Assembly: GCF_000336615.1 (NCBI RefSeq)
Contig: NZ_AOLW01000007.1
Location: 109,275 to 173,274 of the forward strand
Reading direction: 5' to 3'
DNA: 64,000 nt
From: Haloarcula amylolytica JCM 13557
GTDB lineage: Archaea; Halobacteriota; Halobacteria; Halobacteriales; Haloarculaceae
The notes beneath the pieces are model-generated. The model saw nothing but the letters and a program-made list of their open reading frames with translations, searched no databases and was not told where the DNA came from. The position numbers were made by a program, and so were the translations under genes. Below, in pieces: positions 1-8,531 of this stretch; position 1 is the first letter of the stretch; each line of letters opens with the position of its first letter.

Positions 1-2
1 AC

Positions 3-1913
3 GCGGGTTCGGACGACGACGTGTTCGAGGATGCCAGAGAACGCGTCGATCAGCCGATGCTCCGCCTCTTTACTGACTACGGTCGGGGCCAGTGGGGGGC
101 GTTCGTCGTGGGCCTCTTCAGTTCTATCGTGGCTCGGATGCTGGACCTGCTGCCGCCGCTCCTCCTGGCGCTGGCTATCGACGCCATCTTTCTGCAGGAG
201 GCCGAATACGGTCTCTTCCTAGTCCCGGACACTTGGATTCCCAGCGGGCAAGGCCCACAGCTCTGGCTCACCGCCGGCATCATCGCCGCCTCGTTCGGTA
301 TCGGGGCTGTTTTCCACTGGAGCCGGAACTGGGGCTGGAACAAGTTCGCCCAGCACGTCCAGCACGCCGTCCGGACGGACACCTACGAGACGATGCAGCG
401 GCTGAACATGGACTTCTTCGCCGACAAGCAGACCGGCGAGATGATGTCGGTGCTGTCGAACGACGTGAACCGGCTGGAGAAGTTCCTCAACGACGGGCTC
501 AACTCCGCCTCGCGGATGATAATCATGGTCGTCGGCATCGCCACGTACCTGTTCTACATGAACTGGCAGCTGGCGCTGGTCGCGCTGTTGCCCGTCCCGA
601 TTATCGCCGTGTTCACGAAGCGGTTCATCGACGTCATCCAGCCCAAATACGCCGAAGTCCGCTCGACGGTCGGCAAACTCAACTCCAGGCTCGAAAACAA
701 CCTCAGCGGCATCCAGATAATCAAGACCGCCAACACCGAGCCCTACGAGGCCGACCGGGTCGAGGACACCTCCGAAGACTATCTGGACGCCAACTGGGAC
801 GCCATCGAGACGCGAATCACGTTCTTCCCCGGCCTCCGGCTGGTCTCGGGTATCGGCTTCGTCGTCACGTTCATCGTCGGCGGGCTGATGGTCACCGGAC
901 AGGCCCCCGGGCCGCTGACGGCGAGCCTCTCCCGCGGGCAGTTCGTCGCCTTCATCATCTACACCCAGCGGTTCGTCTGGCCAATGGCCCAGTTCGGGCA
1001 GATAATCAACATGTACCAGCGGGCCTACGCCTCCGCCGAGCGCGTGTTCGGGCTGATGGACACGCCCGGCCGCCTCGAAGAGGCCGAGGACGCACCGCCA
1101 CTCGACGTGACGGAGGGCCGGGTCGAGTACGAGGACGTGTCCTTCAGCTACGACAGCGACGACGAGTCGGTACTCTCGGACATCTCCTTCGAGGCTGCGG
1201 GCGGCGAGACGGTCGCTCTCGTCGGCCCGACCGGTGCGGGGAAATCCACCGTTCTGAAGCTCCTGCTTCGGATGTATGACGTTGACTCCGGTACGGTCCG
1301 AATCGATGGCCAGAACGTCAAGGACGTGCAGATCCAGAGCATCCGGCGGGCCATCGGCTACGTCAGTCAGGAGACGTTCCTGTTCTACGGCACCGTCCGC
1401 GAAAACATCGCCTACGGGACGTTCGACGCCACCGACGAGGAAATCGTCGCCGCCGCGAAAGCCGCCGAGGCCGACCAGTTCGTCCGCAACCTCCCCGACG
1501 GCTACGACACGATGGTCGGCGAACGCGGCGTCAAGCTCTCAGGTGGCCAGCGCCAGCGCATCGCCATCGCGCGGGCCATTCTGAAGGACCCGGAGGTCCT
1601 CATCCTCGACGAGGCGACCAGCGACGTCGACACGGAGACGGAGATGCTCATCCAGCGGTCGCTCGACGACCTGACCGCCGACCGGACCACGTTCGCCATC
1701 GCCCACCGACTCTCGACGGTGAAAGACGCCGACACGATTCTCGTCGTCGAGGACGGCCGCATCGTCGAGCGCGGGACCCACGACGACCTGCTCGCCGCGG
1801 ACGGCCTCTACGCCAACCTCTGGGCGGTCCAGGCCGGCGAAATCGACGAACTCCCCGAAGAGTTCGTCGAGCGTGCGATTCAGCGACGGGCGCGGACGGA
1901 TGCCGACGACTGA
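3..1913 (+). CDS. ABC exporter, fused permease and ATPase (5' end cut by window)
   Basis: Half-transporter that exports an unknown substrate across the cytoplasmic membrane. The N-terminal ~340 residues are an ABC type-1 membrane domain with about six hydrophobic segments. The C-terminal ~250 residues are the nucleotide-binding domain. Counting from the GTG at 21, Walker A GPTGAGKST is at about 402-410, the signature LSGGQ at 506-510 and Walker B LILDEA at 527-532. The frame is open to the window edge, so the true start probably lies upstream; the GTG at 21 is only an internal candidate. The substrate cannot be told from sequence. The gene ends at the start of a 55-bp tandem repeat. Confidence 0.93.
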   Translation, partial: AGSDDDVFEDARERVDQPMLRLFTDYGRGQWGAFVVGLFSSIVARMLDLLPPLLLALAIDAIFLQEAEYGLFLVPDTWIPSGQGPQLWLTAGIIAASFGIGAVFHWSRNWGWNKFAQHVQHAVRTDTYETMQRLNMDFFADKQTGEMMSVLSNDVNRLEKFLNDGLNSASRMIIMVVGIATYLFYMNWQLALVALLPVPIIAVFTKRFIDVIQPKYAEVRSTVGKLNSRLENNLSGIQIIKTANTEPYEADRVEDTSEDYLDANWDAIETRITFFPGLRLVSGIGFVVTFIVGGLMVTGQAPGPLTASLSRGQFVAFIIYTQRFVWPMAQFGQIINMYQRAYASAERVFGLMDTPGRLEEAEDAPPLDVTEGRVEYEDVSFSYDSDDESVLSDISFEAAGGETVALVGPTGAGKSTVLKLLLRMYDVDSGTVRIDGQNVKDVQIQSIRRAIGYVSQETFLFYGTVRENIAYGTFDATDEEIVAAAKAAEADQFVRNLPDGYDTMVGERGVKLSGGQRQRIAIARAILKDPEVLILDEATSDVDTETEMLIQRSLDDLTADRTTFAIAHRLSTVKDADTILVVEDGRIVERGTHDDLLAADGLYANLWAVQAGEIDELPEEFVERAIQRRARTDADD

Positions 1914-2050
1914 AGCGGCGAGGACTCCTTGTCCGAGCCGTCAGTGGTCGGCATTGGCTGATGACTGAACCGGCGAGAACGCTATTCTCGAGCCGTCGAG
2001 CGTCGGCAGTTACCGACGACTGAAACGGCGAAAACGCCGTCTTCCGGCCG
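1900..2050. repeat. Imperfect 55-bp tandem repeat at the end of the ABC gene
   Basis: Three successive units share the core GACTGAANCGGCGANNAC at 1908, 1963 and 2018, an exact 55-bp period. The first unit overlaps the stop codon of the ABC transporter gene; the third decays near 2050. No gene lies in the repeat. Each unit contains a G+C-rich inverted segment, so it could act in transcript termination or 3' end stability, but that is inference. Confidence 0.7.
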
Positions 2051-2095
2051 GCCGGGCACAAACGATTATTACGCATTGTCTTGTAATGGTCTCAC

Positions 2096-2536
2096 ATGGC
2101 AACCGCGTACCTCGCTAGCACGGCACTAATGGGCGTGTTGGTGATGGCGGTGGTCGCATGGATGGTCCGCGGGCGCGGCTGGTATCAGTACAGTCCGGGG
2201 GCGTCGACGAGCAGCCGGTCCCCGGCGTTCGACCGCGAGAGTCGCTTCACGGAAATGGCTGACCAGCCGATGGTCTGGGTCGCCGCGTTCGCGGTGCTGG
2301 TCGTCGGCCTTCTGGTCGGCGTCGTCGCATCCATCTCCGGCCCCGTCGAGACGCAGGCAACAGCGGGGCTGGCGGTCGCTGTCGTCGGCGGGGCGGGCCT
2401 CTGTGGCTACCTGCTGTTTGGCGTCTACCTGTCGGCGACGCGACGGGGACACCCCCGCTCGCTGGCCGTCGCCGAATCTGCGACTGTCGCCGGTGTGCTC
2501 TTTCTCATCGCCATTGGCTTCCAGCTGGTGGCCTGA
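2096..2536 (+). CDS. Small membrane protein next to cox genes
   Basis: A 146-residue protein with four likely transmembrane segments: about 5-24, 60-80, 88-108 and 122-143. A short polar loop (residues 25-55) follows the first segment. It has no catalytic motif I recognise. It faces the cytochrome oxidase operon tail to tail; haloarchaeal cox loci often carry such small membrane proteins, so a role near the respiratory chain is possible but unproven. The start at 2096 is the first ATG and fits the hydrophobic N-terminus. Confidence 0.8.
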   Translation: MATAYLASTALMGVLVMAVVAWMVRGRGWYQYSPGASTSSRSPAFDRESRFTEMADQPMVWVAAFAVLVVGLLVGVVASISGPVETQATAGLAVAVVGGAGLCGYLLFGVYLSATRRGHPRSLAVAESATVAGVLFLIAIGFQLVA

Positions 2537-2556
2537 TTTTCAGGTTGTTTGGCCGG

Positions 2557-2823
2557 TCACAGTATCGAGTATGCCGCTGCGCCGGTCAGCGCGAGCGCGG
2601 CGACAGTCCCGCCGAGGACGAGGTACGTGACGGCGCGTGGTTCCCAGCGCAGGTGCTGGTAGTACGCGGCAACGCCCACGGCCTTGATCACCGACAGCAC
2701 CATGATGAGCGCGAAGGCGGCCCAGTAGGCGCTGTCGACGAGGCCGGCGAACTCGACGACGGCCTGTGCGGTCGCGAAGGCGAACAACACGACGTATATC
2801 ACGGTGTAGCCTTTCCAGTCCAT
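2557..2823 (-). CDS. Cytochrome c oxidase subunit IV-like membrane protein
   Basis: An 88-residue protein with three hydrophobic helices and the pattern of the prokaryotic cytochrome C oxidase subunit IV family. The central stretch VIKAVGVAAYYQHLRWEP resembles the family motif that follows the second helix. It lies 4 bp downstream of the fused subunit I/III gene on the same strand, so it is the last gene of the coxB-coxAC-coxD operon. Such subunits help assemble or stabilise the haem-copper oxidase in the membrane. No cofactor ligands are expected in it. Confidence 0.85.
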   Translation of the reverse strand: MDWKGYTVIYVVLFAFATAQAVVEFAGLVDSAYWAAFALIMVLSVIKAVGVAAYYQHLRWEPRAVTYLVLGGTVAALALTGAAAYSIL

Positions 2824-2827
2824 TGTT

Positions 2828-5398
2828 CTAGAGGATGTAGAAGAGCGGGAACAGGAACAGCCAGACGATGTCGACGAAGTGCCAGTACAGGCCGAAGTAC
2901 TCGATGGCCCTGTCGTCGCCCTGGTAGGCCCCGTTCCAGGCCCTGATGGTCATGTACGCACAGATGATGAGCCCGATGGTGACGTGGGCGCCGTGGAGCC
3001 CCGTCGTCAGGTAGAACGTCGACGACGCGATGTTCGTCGAGAGGCCCCAGCCGTTCGGGAACGCCTCCGTGCTGATGTGGAACAGGTGCTGCCACTCCAG
3101 TCCCTTGTTGATGAGGAAGCCGACCCCGAGCGCGAACGTCCCGACCAGCGCGGCGACGGTCCCGCGCTTGCTCTCGCGCTCGGCGGCGACCATCGCCAGC
3201 ACGACGAGGAAACTTGACGTGAGCAACAGGTACGTGTTGATGAGACCGGGCATCGTCACATGTTCGGCCGGGATGAGGTCGTGGTGCCAGGCCGTCCAGC
3301 CGTAGGCGACCCGGACGAAGGCGTAGGAGCCGATGAAGGCACCGAACAGGACGATGTCGCTGGCGAGGAACGTCCACATCCCGAGTTTCATCTTCTCGAC
3401 GCGCTCGAAGGGCCACCGCTCGGCGATGGCCATCTCCGGCGCGTGGAACGGCTCGCGGGTCATCCCGACGAGCGACCCGAACGTCGCAACCCCGCCGACG
3501 GCCGCCAGCGACAGGTAGAACACGCTCCCCGTCCGCACGCCCGACAGCCCGAGGAAGGCGATGAACCCGCCGAGGCTGACGAGGAACGGCCAGAAACTGG
3601 CGTGGCTGGCGTGTTCCTCGCCAGCGGTCTCGTGGGCCGGCTCCATCGCGGTGGCCGTCGCCGCGGCCCTCGCTGTCACCGCGCCGCCGTCCGTCGCGGT
3701 CCCGCCGTCGGTCGCCGCGTGGCCGTGGGCCGCGGCTCCGGGCGCGCGCTCGGTCCGCTCCGTGACCGTCTCGTCGTCGAGGAACTCCAGCTTGCCGGTG
3801 GCGTAGCTCGGGACGCCGGGGAAGTTCTCCAGCGGCGGCGGCGAGGAGACGGCCCATTCGGCGGAGGTGGCGTACTCCCAGGGGTTCGGCCCGACGTCTT
3901 CGCCGCGCCAGAGGCTCATGAAGAGGTTATAGAACATGATGAGGAAGCTCGCGCCGAGGATGAACCCGCCGGCGGTGGCCATCGAGTGCCAGATCTGCAG
4001 GCCGTCGGGGTAGACGAACACGCGTCGCGGCGTCTCCCAGGCGATGAACATCGGGAAGTACAGCAGATTGAACCCGAGGAAGTAGACGCCGAACTGTATC
4101 TTCCCCAGCGTCTCGTTGTACATCTTCCCCGTTATCTTGGGATACCAGTAGTAGAGGCCGCCAAAGAGGGCTGTCGCGCCCGCGACCATCACGTAGTGGA
4201 AGTGGGCGACGACCCAGTAGGTCCCGCGGAACTGGTAGTCAAGCACGATTGCGCCGAGGAAGACGCCGGTGATGCCGCCGATGATGAACAGGATGAGCGC
4301 GCCGAGCGAGAAGAGGAACGGCGTGGTGAACCGGACCCGGCCCTTTGCCATCGTGTAGATGAGCGAGAACACCATCAGGTCGAAGGGCAGCGAGATGCCG
4401 ATGGTCGTCGCCATGAAGATGGTCTTGATTGGGAGGTTGATGCCGGTCAGGAACATGTGGTGCATCCAGACGACGAAGCTCTGGAGCGCCACCAGCACCA
4501 TCGAGATGATGAACCACTTGCGGCCGACCAGCCGGCGGCCGGTAAAGGTCTGGAAGCACTCGGCCATCACGCCCAGCGCGGGGAAGAAGACGATGTACAC
4601 CTCCGGATGGCCGAAGAACCAGAACAGGTGCGCCCAGAGCAGCGACGCACCCGGGTTGTCCGCGTCGGTCGCCATCGTCGTCCCGTCGATGGAGTACTGG
4701 AAGTAGGTCGTCCCGAGGATGTGGTCGGAGGCGAGTATCATCAGCGCCGCCAGCAGCGCCGCGAAGGCGAACAGCATCATCCAGACGGTGAGGTTGATCG
4801 ACAGCGAGAAGATGGGGATATCTCGCATCCGAAGGCCTTCGGCACGCATGCGGTACATCGTCGTCAGGAAGTTCACCGACCCCAGCGTCACCGCGGCGGT
4901 GAACATGATGAGCGCCAGCACGACCGATGTCGCGCCCAGGCCCTCGCCGGGGATGTACGCCGGCGTGTTCAGCGGGGCGTACATCGTCCACCCGCCCGCG
5001 AAGGTAGTCCCCTGGAAGAAGGAGACGCCCATCAGGATGCCCGAGAACAGGTACAGCCAGTACGACAGGGCGTTCAACCGCGGGAAGGCGAGGTCGTCAG
5101 CGCCGATCTGCAGCGGGACGATGTAGTTCGCGAAGCCGAAGGCAAACGGAGAGATGAACCAGAACACCATCAGCAGTCCGTGGGTCGACACCGCCTGGTT
5201 GTACCCCATCGACCCCAGCAGGTCAGCGCCTGACGAGATCAGTTCCAGGCGAAACAGCAGGGCGAGGACGCCGCCGAAGACCAGGAAGAACAGCGCAGTG
5301 ATGAGATACAGCACGCCGATGTCCTTGTGGTTGGTCGTGAGGAACCACCGGCTGACTGATGATTTGGGCGGCAGGCCGTGTTCGTGCTCCTGGCTCAT
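2828..5398 (-). CDS. coxAC: Cytochrome c oxidase subunit I fused to subunit III
   Basis: Terminal haem-copper oxidase core that reduces O2 to water and pumps protons. Residues about 1-580 are subunit I, with THG(L)L for a haem-ligand helix, GHPEVY (CuB His and the His-Tyr crosslink), HHMF and VAHFHYVMV (haem ligands). After a low-complexity Ala/Thr/Gly linker (about 530-620), residues about 650-856 form subunit III with WTFLASDIVLFGAF and LHGAHVTIGL. The I+III fusion is usual in haloarchaea. The start ATG overlaps the coxB stop codon as ATGA, so the two are translationally coupled. Confidence 0.96.
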   Translation of the reverse strand: MSQEHEHGLPPKSSVSRWFLTTNHKDIGVLYLITALFFLVFGGVLALLFRLELISSGADLLGSMGYNQAVSTHGLLMVFWFISPFAFGFANYIVPLQIGADDLAFPRLNALSYWLYLFSGILMGVSFFQGTTFAGGWTMYAPLNTPAYIPGEGLGATSVVLALIMFTAAVTLGSVNFLTTMYRMRAEGLRMRDIPIFSLSINLTVWMMLFAFAALLAALMILASDHILGTTYFQYSIDGTTMATDADNPGASLLWAHLFWFFGHPEVYIVFFPALGVMAECFQTFTGRRLVGRKWFIISMVLVALQSFVVWMHHMFLTGINLPIKTIFMATTIGISLPFDLMVFSLIYTMAKGRVRFTTPFLFSLGALILFIIGGITGVFLGAIVLDYQFRGTYWVVAHFHYVMVAGATALFGGLYYWYPKITGKMYNETLGKIQFGVYFLGFNLLYFPMFIAWETPRRVFVYPDGLQIWHSMATAGGFILGASFLIMFYNLFMSLWRGEDVGPNPWEYATSAEWAVSSPPPLENFPGVPSYATGKLEFLDDETVTERTERAPGAAAHGHAATDGGTATDGGAVTARAAATATAMEPAHETAGEEHASHASFWPFLVSLGGFIAFLGLSGVRTGSVFYLSLAAVGGVATFGSLVGMTREPFHAPEMAIAERWPFERVEKMKLGMWTFLASDIVLFGAFIGSYAFVRVAYGWTAWHHDLIPAEHVTMPGLINTYLLLTSSFLVVLAMVAAERESKRGTVAALVGTFALGVGFLINKGLEWQHLFHISTEAFPNGWGLSTNIASSTFYLTTGLHGAHVTIGLIICAYMTIRAWNGAYQGDDRAIEYFGLYWHFVDIVWLFLFPLFYIL

Positions 5399-6192
5399 GC
5401 GGGCGCACCTCCGAGGGCGGTCGCCTCAGCCGTAATTCGTTGGTCCGTTTCGGCAGCGGTCGCCGTCTCGTTGCCGCCTGCATCTGTCTCGTTTGTCTCC
5501 GCGTACCACTCCTCGTACTCGTCCTGTGGCATCACAACCACATCTGTCGTCATCAGCGAGTGGCCGCTGCCACACAGCTCGTAGCACTTGGCGGCGTAGG
5601 TCCCCGTCTCGTTGGCTGTGAACCAGGCCGACGTGTACTGGCCTGGGACGGCGTCGGTCTTGACTCGCAACTCCGGTATCCCGAAGTTGTGGAACACGTC
5701 CGTCGCGGTCACCTGTAACCTGACCACCCGGTCCTGTGGCACGTAGAGCGTGTTGGTCGTGTGCCCGTTCGGGTACACGAAGTCCCAGCCGAACCGGTAT
5801 CCCTCTACGTCAATTTCCAGCGCCTCCTCTTGAGCCAGATCGGGCCCCTGCTCGATGTACAGCAGTTGCGAGTACGTCCAGGCGATGAGCGAGACGACGA
5901 TGATGGCGCTGATGCTGAACGAGTAGAACACCTTCCGGCCACCCGCGCCGCCGGTCGGCATCTCCCCCATTTCGGGCCGTTCGACCTTGTCGGCGTACGG
6001 GTCCGTTCCGGCCCCGTCGTCGCGGTACTTGAGCGCGTGGTACATCGTGTACGCCACGACGACCACCCCGACGGCCGTTCCCAGCAGCAGGAACACCTCG
6101 AAGATCTGGTCGAACACCGCACTGGGTGCCCTGACGTCGCCACCGTGCAAGGGGAACACAACCGTGGCGTATGTTATCAAGGATACCGCCAT
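5395..6192 (-). CDS. coxB: Cytochrome c oxidase subunit II
   Basis: Electron-entry subunit holding the binuclear CuA centre outside the membrane. The C-terminal cupredoxin domain carries CYELCGSGHSLM, the Cys-x3-Cys-x3-His-x2-Met CuA ligand set, and an upstream FHNFGIPELRVKTD with the remaining His. There are two N-terminal transmembrane helices, the second near residues 95-115. I take the ATG at 6192 (MAVSLITYATVVFP) because it opens the first hydrophobic segment; an upstream in-frame ATG at 6246 adds only a polar leader. It is the first gene of the cox operon and ends in a 4-bp overlap with coxAC. Confidence 0.94.
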   Translation of the reverse strand: MAVSLITYATVVFPLHGGDVRAPSAVFDQIFEVFLLLGTAVGVVVVAYTMYHALKYRDDGAGTDPYADKVERPEMGEMPTGGAGGRKVFYSFSISAIIVVSLIAWTYSQLLYIEQGPDLAQEEALEIDVEGYRFGWDFVYPNGHTTNTLYVPQDRVVRLQVTATDVFHNFGIPELRVKTDAVPGQYTSAWFTANETGTYAAKCYELCGSGHSLMTTDVVVMPQDEYEEWYAETNETDAGGNETATAAETDQRITAEATALGGAPA

Positions 6193-6280
6193 TTCTTCAT
6201 GATTCTTCCCACCTTGTAATAGGTATTGCGGACAGATTTCTGACATCTGTCCTTCGCTGGCCTAACGTGTGCGGGAACTT

Positions 6281-6287
6281 TTTTATC
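6281..6287 (+). promoter_or_regulatory. TATA box of the DUF6789-like gene
   Basis: TTTTATC lies 23-29 bp before the ATG at 6310. This is the spacing expected for an archaeal TATA box on a leaderless transcript, and it supports 6310 over the upstream ATG at 6295. Confidence 0.55.
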
Positions 6288-6309
6288 TACTGCCATGTTA
6301 CAACACACC

Positions 6310-6834
6310 ATGGAAGACACGTCACCCGGCGTCGAGGACCCGCCTATCAACGACGACGGCCTCACAGAGGTCGAGGAGTTCGATAGCCTCGCCGGGATTC
6401 TCGCCGACGGTGTCGTCGGTGCTGCCGGCGGGCTGGTCGGGACAGCGATGATGTCCGTCGTCTTCCTCATCGCCCAGTCACTGGGCGCGTTCAGTCTCGA
6501 CGACTTCGCAATCCTCACCGAGCTCGTGGGCCTGACCGGCTACGTCCCGGAGGTACTGTTCGGCTTCTTCATCTTCCTCGGCGGCGGGATGTTCCCGTGG
6601 CCGCTACTGTTCGCTTCGCTGAAAGCGTACCTCCCGGGCCAGTCCGATCCCGTCAGCGGCGCGTTCTTCGGCGGCGCGATGTGGACCGGATTCGTGCTCG
6701 CCTTCTACACCGACCAGTCCGGACTTACGCTGGTGCTGTACGCAGTGTTGACGCTCGTCGCCCACGTCGTCTACGGCATCGGACTCGGCGCGGTGTTCAA
6801 CTACTTCTCGACGCGCCCGGACTCTATCGTCTGA
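6310..6834 (+). CDS. Membrane protein, DUF6789-like, divergent from cox operon
   Basis: A 174-residue protein with an acidic N-terminal tail and four hydrophobic segments (about 30-55, 75-98, 110-128 and 140-165). It resembles the DUF6789 family of small membrane proteins often found beside haloarchaeal cytochrome oxidase genes; I name that family from memory. The ATG at 6310 is preferred over 6295 because a TATA box sits at leaderless spacing. Its role is unknown; the divergent position suggests a link with the oxidase. Confidence 0.8.
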   Translation: MEDTSPGVEDPPINDDGLTEVEEFDSLAGILADGVVGAAGGLVGTAMMSVVFLIAQSLGAFSLDDFAILTELVGLTGYVPEVLFGFFIFLGGGMFPWPLLFASLKAYLPGQSDPVSGAFFGGAMWTGFVLAFYTDQSGLTLVLYAVLTLVAHVVYGIGLGAVFNYFSTRPDSIV

Positions 6835-6860
6835 GGCCGAGGAACGTCTGAAACTGCGGG

Positions 6861-7748
6861 CTATTCCGTCGTTACTGTCTCCGACGCGGTGAGCGTCGTC
6901 GCACGGTGTGTCGCGGATGCGACCTGGAAGTGAACGGTCTGCTCGCCGGCCTCGTATGCATCGCCCAGTTGCTCGGCGAGGTCGAGGCTCCCGCTCGTCG
7001 AGCCGTCGCCGTAGTGGACGTGTCGCGCATCGTTTGGGATGACCTCGCCGGTCGGCACCGGATCGGTGTTGACGATCGCGTGCAGATGGCCCGTATTCGA
7101 CGTGATACCGTCGCTGGTGGGGCCGATGGTGTAGTTCTCGGCGGTGGCTTCCCAGTCAACCACGCTCCCGTCGACGCTCGTCTCGACACTGAGGCTGGCC
7201 TCGTCGCTGACGGTCAGGCTGACGCTGTCGGTCAGTGCCATCGCCGTGTGTGCGCCGTCCCCCAGTTGGAGGTGGAGCGTGTGCTCGCCGGGGTCCAGTT
7301 CCAGCACGCCGTCTCGCTGCCCGGTCCTGTAGTGGATGTGGGCGTCGTCCGTCGGAATTGTCTCGCCCGGCGTTACAGGGTCGGCGTCAACGATGATGTG
7401 GTAGTGCCCGGCCCCGCTGGTCACTTCCCCGGCTTCTTCGATGGAGACGCCGTCGGCGATGGCCTGCCACTGTACCGAGGGGCTCGTGAGGGTCGCGCCA
7501 GTATCCGGGACTGAAAAGGAGACGCTGGCGTCCTGTCCAACGCCGTTCCGATACGCCCCGGTCTCCGCTTCTGTGGTGTCGGTATCCCCGCCGTTCGATG
7601 GCTCTGTCGCCATGCTATCGGTTCCGTCTGTCCGGATAGGTGTCCCCGCGCCGCCGCCCGACTGTTCCTCGCTACAGCCCGCGAGACCGGTCGCTACAGC
7701 AGTCGAGACGCCACAGACGAACGTTCGGCGTGTGAGTCTGTCGTCCAT
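6861..7748 (-). CDS. Tat-type lipoprotein with two DUF4399 repeats
   Basis: The N-terminus (RRTF, hydrophobic stretch, LAGCS) is a twin-arginine signal with a lipobox cysteine, so the protein is exported folded and anchored to the outer face of the membrane. After a Gly/Thr/Asp linker it has two copies of a ~95-residue domain, each with GH(Y/L)H, a central DA(R)HIHY/HVHY and a HxLHLQ-like end. This is the DUF4399 pattern. The start at 7748 (MDDRLTRRTF) is chosen because it places the signal at the very N-terminus. Function unknown; the conserved histidines could bind a metal. Confidence 0.85.
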   Translation of the reverse strand: MDDRLTRRTFVCGVSTAVATGLAGCSEEQSGGGAGTPIRTDGTDSMATEPSNGGDTDTTEAETGAYRNGVGQDASVSFSVPDTGATLTSPSVQWQAIADGVSIEEAGEVTSGAGHYHIIVDADPVTPGETIPTDDAHIHYRTGQRDGVLELDPGEHTLHLQLGDGAHTAMALTDSVSLTVSDEASLSVETSVDGSVVDWEATAENYTIGPTSDGITSNTGHLHAIVNTDPVPTGEVIPNDARHVHYGDGSTSGSLDLAEQLGDAYEAGEQTVHFQVASATHRATTLTASETVTTE

Positions 7749-7979
7749 ATCGCGTGGCCGGAACTGTTGCTCCACGAACACTTAAGTGCTCGACCGGCCG
7801 TAAATACGGCTTTGGATAGAATGTCACACCGGTTGCCAGGCACCGGTCGGACCTGTTTCTGTAGTCAACTACACCGAAACCGGGACTTGCGGGACAAAAG
7901 TCGCTGGACGACGCAAGCGATGCGCTGGTGACCGGCGGAGAACGCGGTGTGCATTCGCCGGAACGTGGTTAGCTTGCGC

Positions 7980-8426
7980 TCAGGCTTCGGCTTCCGCGTC
8001 GGCGTCGCCGTCCGCCTCCGCGTCCGCCCCGTCTTCACCCTCGAACTCTTCGAGCGTGCTTCGGAGCTGTGGGATCGTCGCGGTGAGGTCACCGATCTGC
8101 TCGCGAGCGTCGTCGACGTCGTCGATGAGGTCGGCGATGGTTTCGATTTCCTCGGCGAGGTCATCGGCGTCCTCGAAGGCGTCGGCGCGTTCGCCCATCG
8201 TGTACCACTTCTTCGCGTCGCGGAGGTGGTCCTCGGCGTCGCCCACGTCGAGTGCCGTTTTGAGGGAGTTCAGAACGCCGAGCGTGTTGTCGGCCTCCAC
8301 GTCCCAGACCGAATCGGCCTCGGGGAGCGCGTCGCGAGCCTTCGCGAGCGACTCCTCGACGTCCGTGCGCATTTCATTGGCCGCCTCGCCGAACAGTTCG
8401 TCGTCGTCCAGACTTGACTGACTCAT
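7980..8426 (-). CDS. Acidic helical protein, DUF5790-like
   Basis: A 148-residue, extremely acidic, mostly helical soluble protein. The centre (WDVEADNTLGVLNSLKTALD and AEDHLRDAKKWYTMGERAD) resembles the haloarchaeal DUF5790 family. The C-terminus is a run of Asp/Ala/Glu codons made of a GCGTCG-like repeat. Coiled-coil propensity is high around residues 90-130. No enzyme motif is seen and the function is unknown. Confidence 0.8.
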   Translation of the reverse strand: MSQSSLDDDELFGEAANEMRTDVEESLAKARDALPEADSVWDVEADNTLGVLNSLKTALDVGDAEDHLRDAKKWYTMGERADAFEDADDLAEEIETIADLIDDVDDAREQIGDLTATIPQLRSTLEEFEGEDGADAEADGDADAEAEA

Positions 8427-8531
8427 ACGGAGACGTTGGTGCGGTGAGGGATTAAAAGCCCGCCTGAAAGTGAAAGTGAAACCGCAGGACGTGACCGGTC
8501 GGTAATTCCTGAAACCGAAAAGCGGTTGTGG

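Noticed and set aside
92..1279. 395-codon frame overlapping the ABC transporter
   Set aside because: Arg/His/Pro-rich shadow frame of a real gene with full ABC motifs.
2799..3857. 352-codon minus-strand frame within coxAC
   Set aside because: Same-strand shadow frame of subunit III; composition is Arg-rich and unlike acidic haloarchaeal proteins.
3260..5233. 657-codon open frame on the plus strand across coxAC
   Set aside because: It is the antisense shadow of the fused coxAC gene in GC-rich DNA; the product is a low-complexity Arg/Glu/His-rich sequence.
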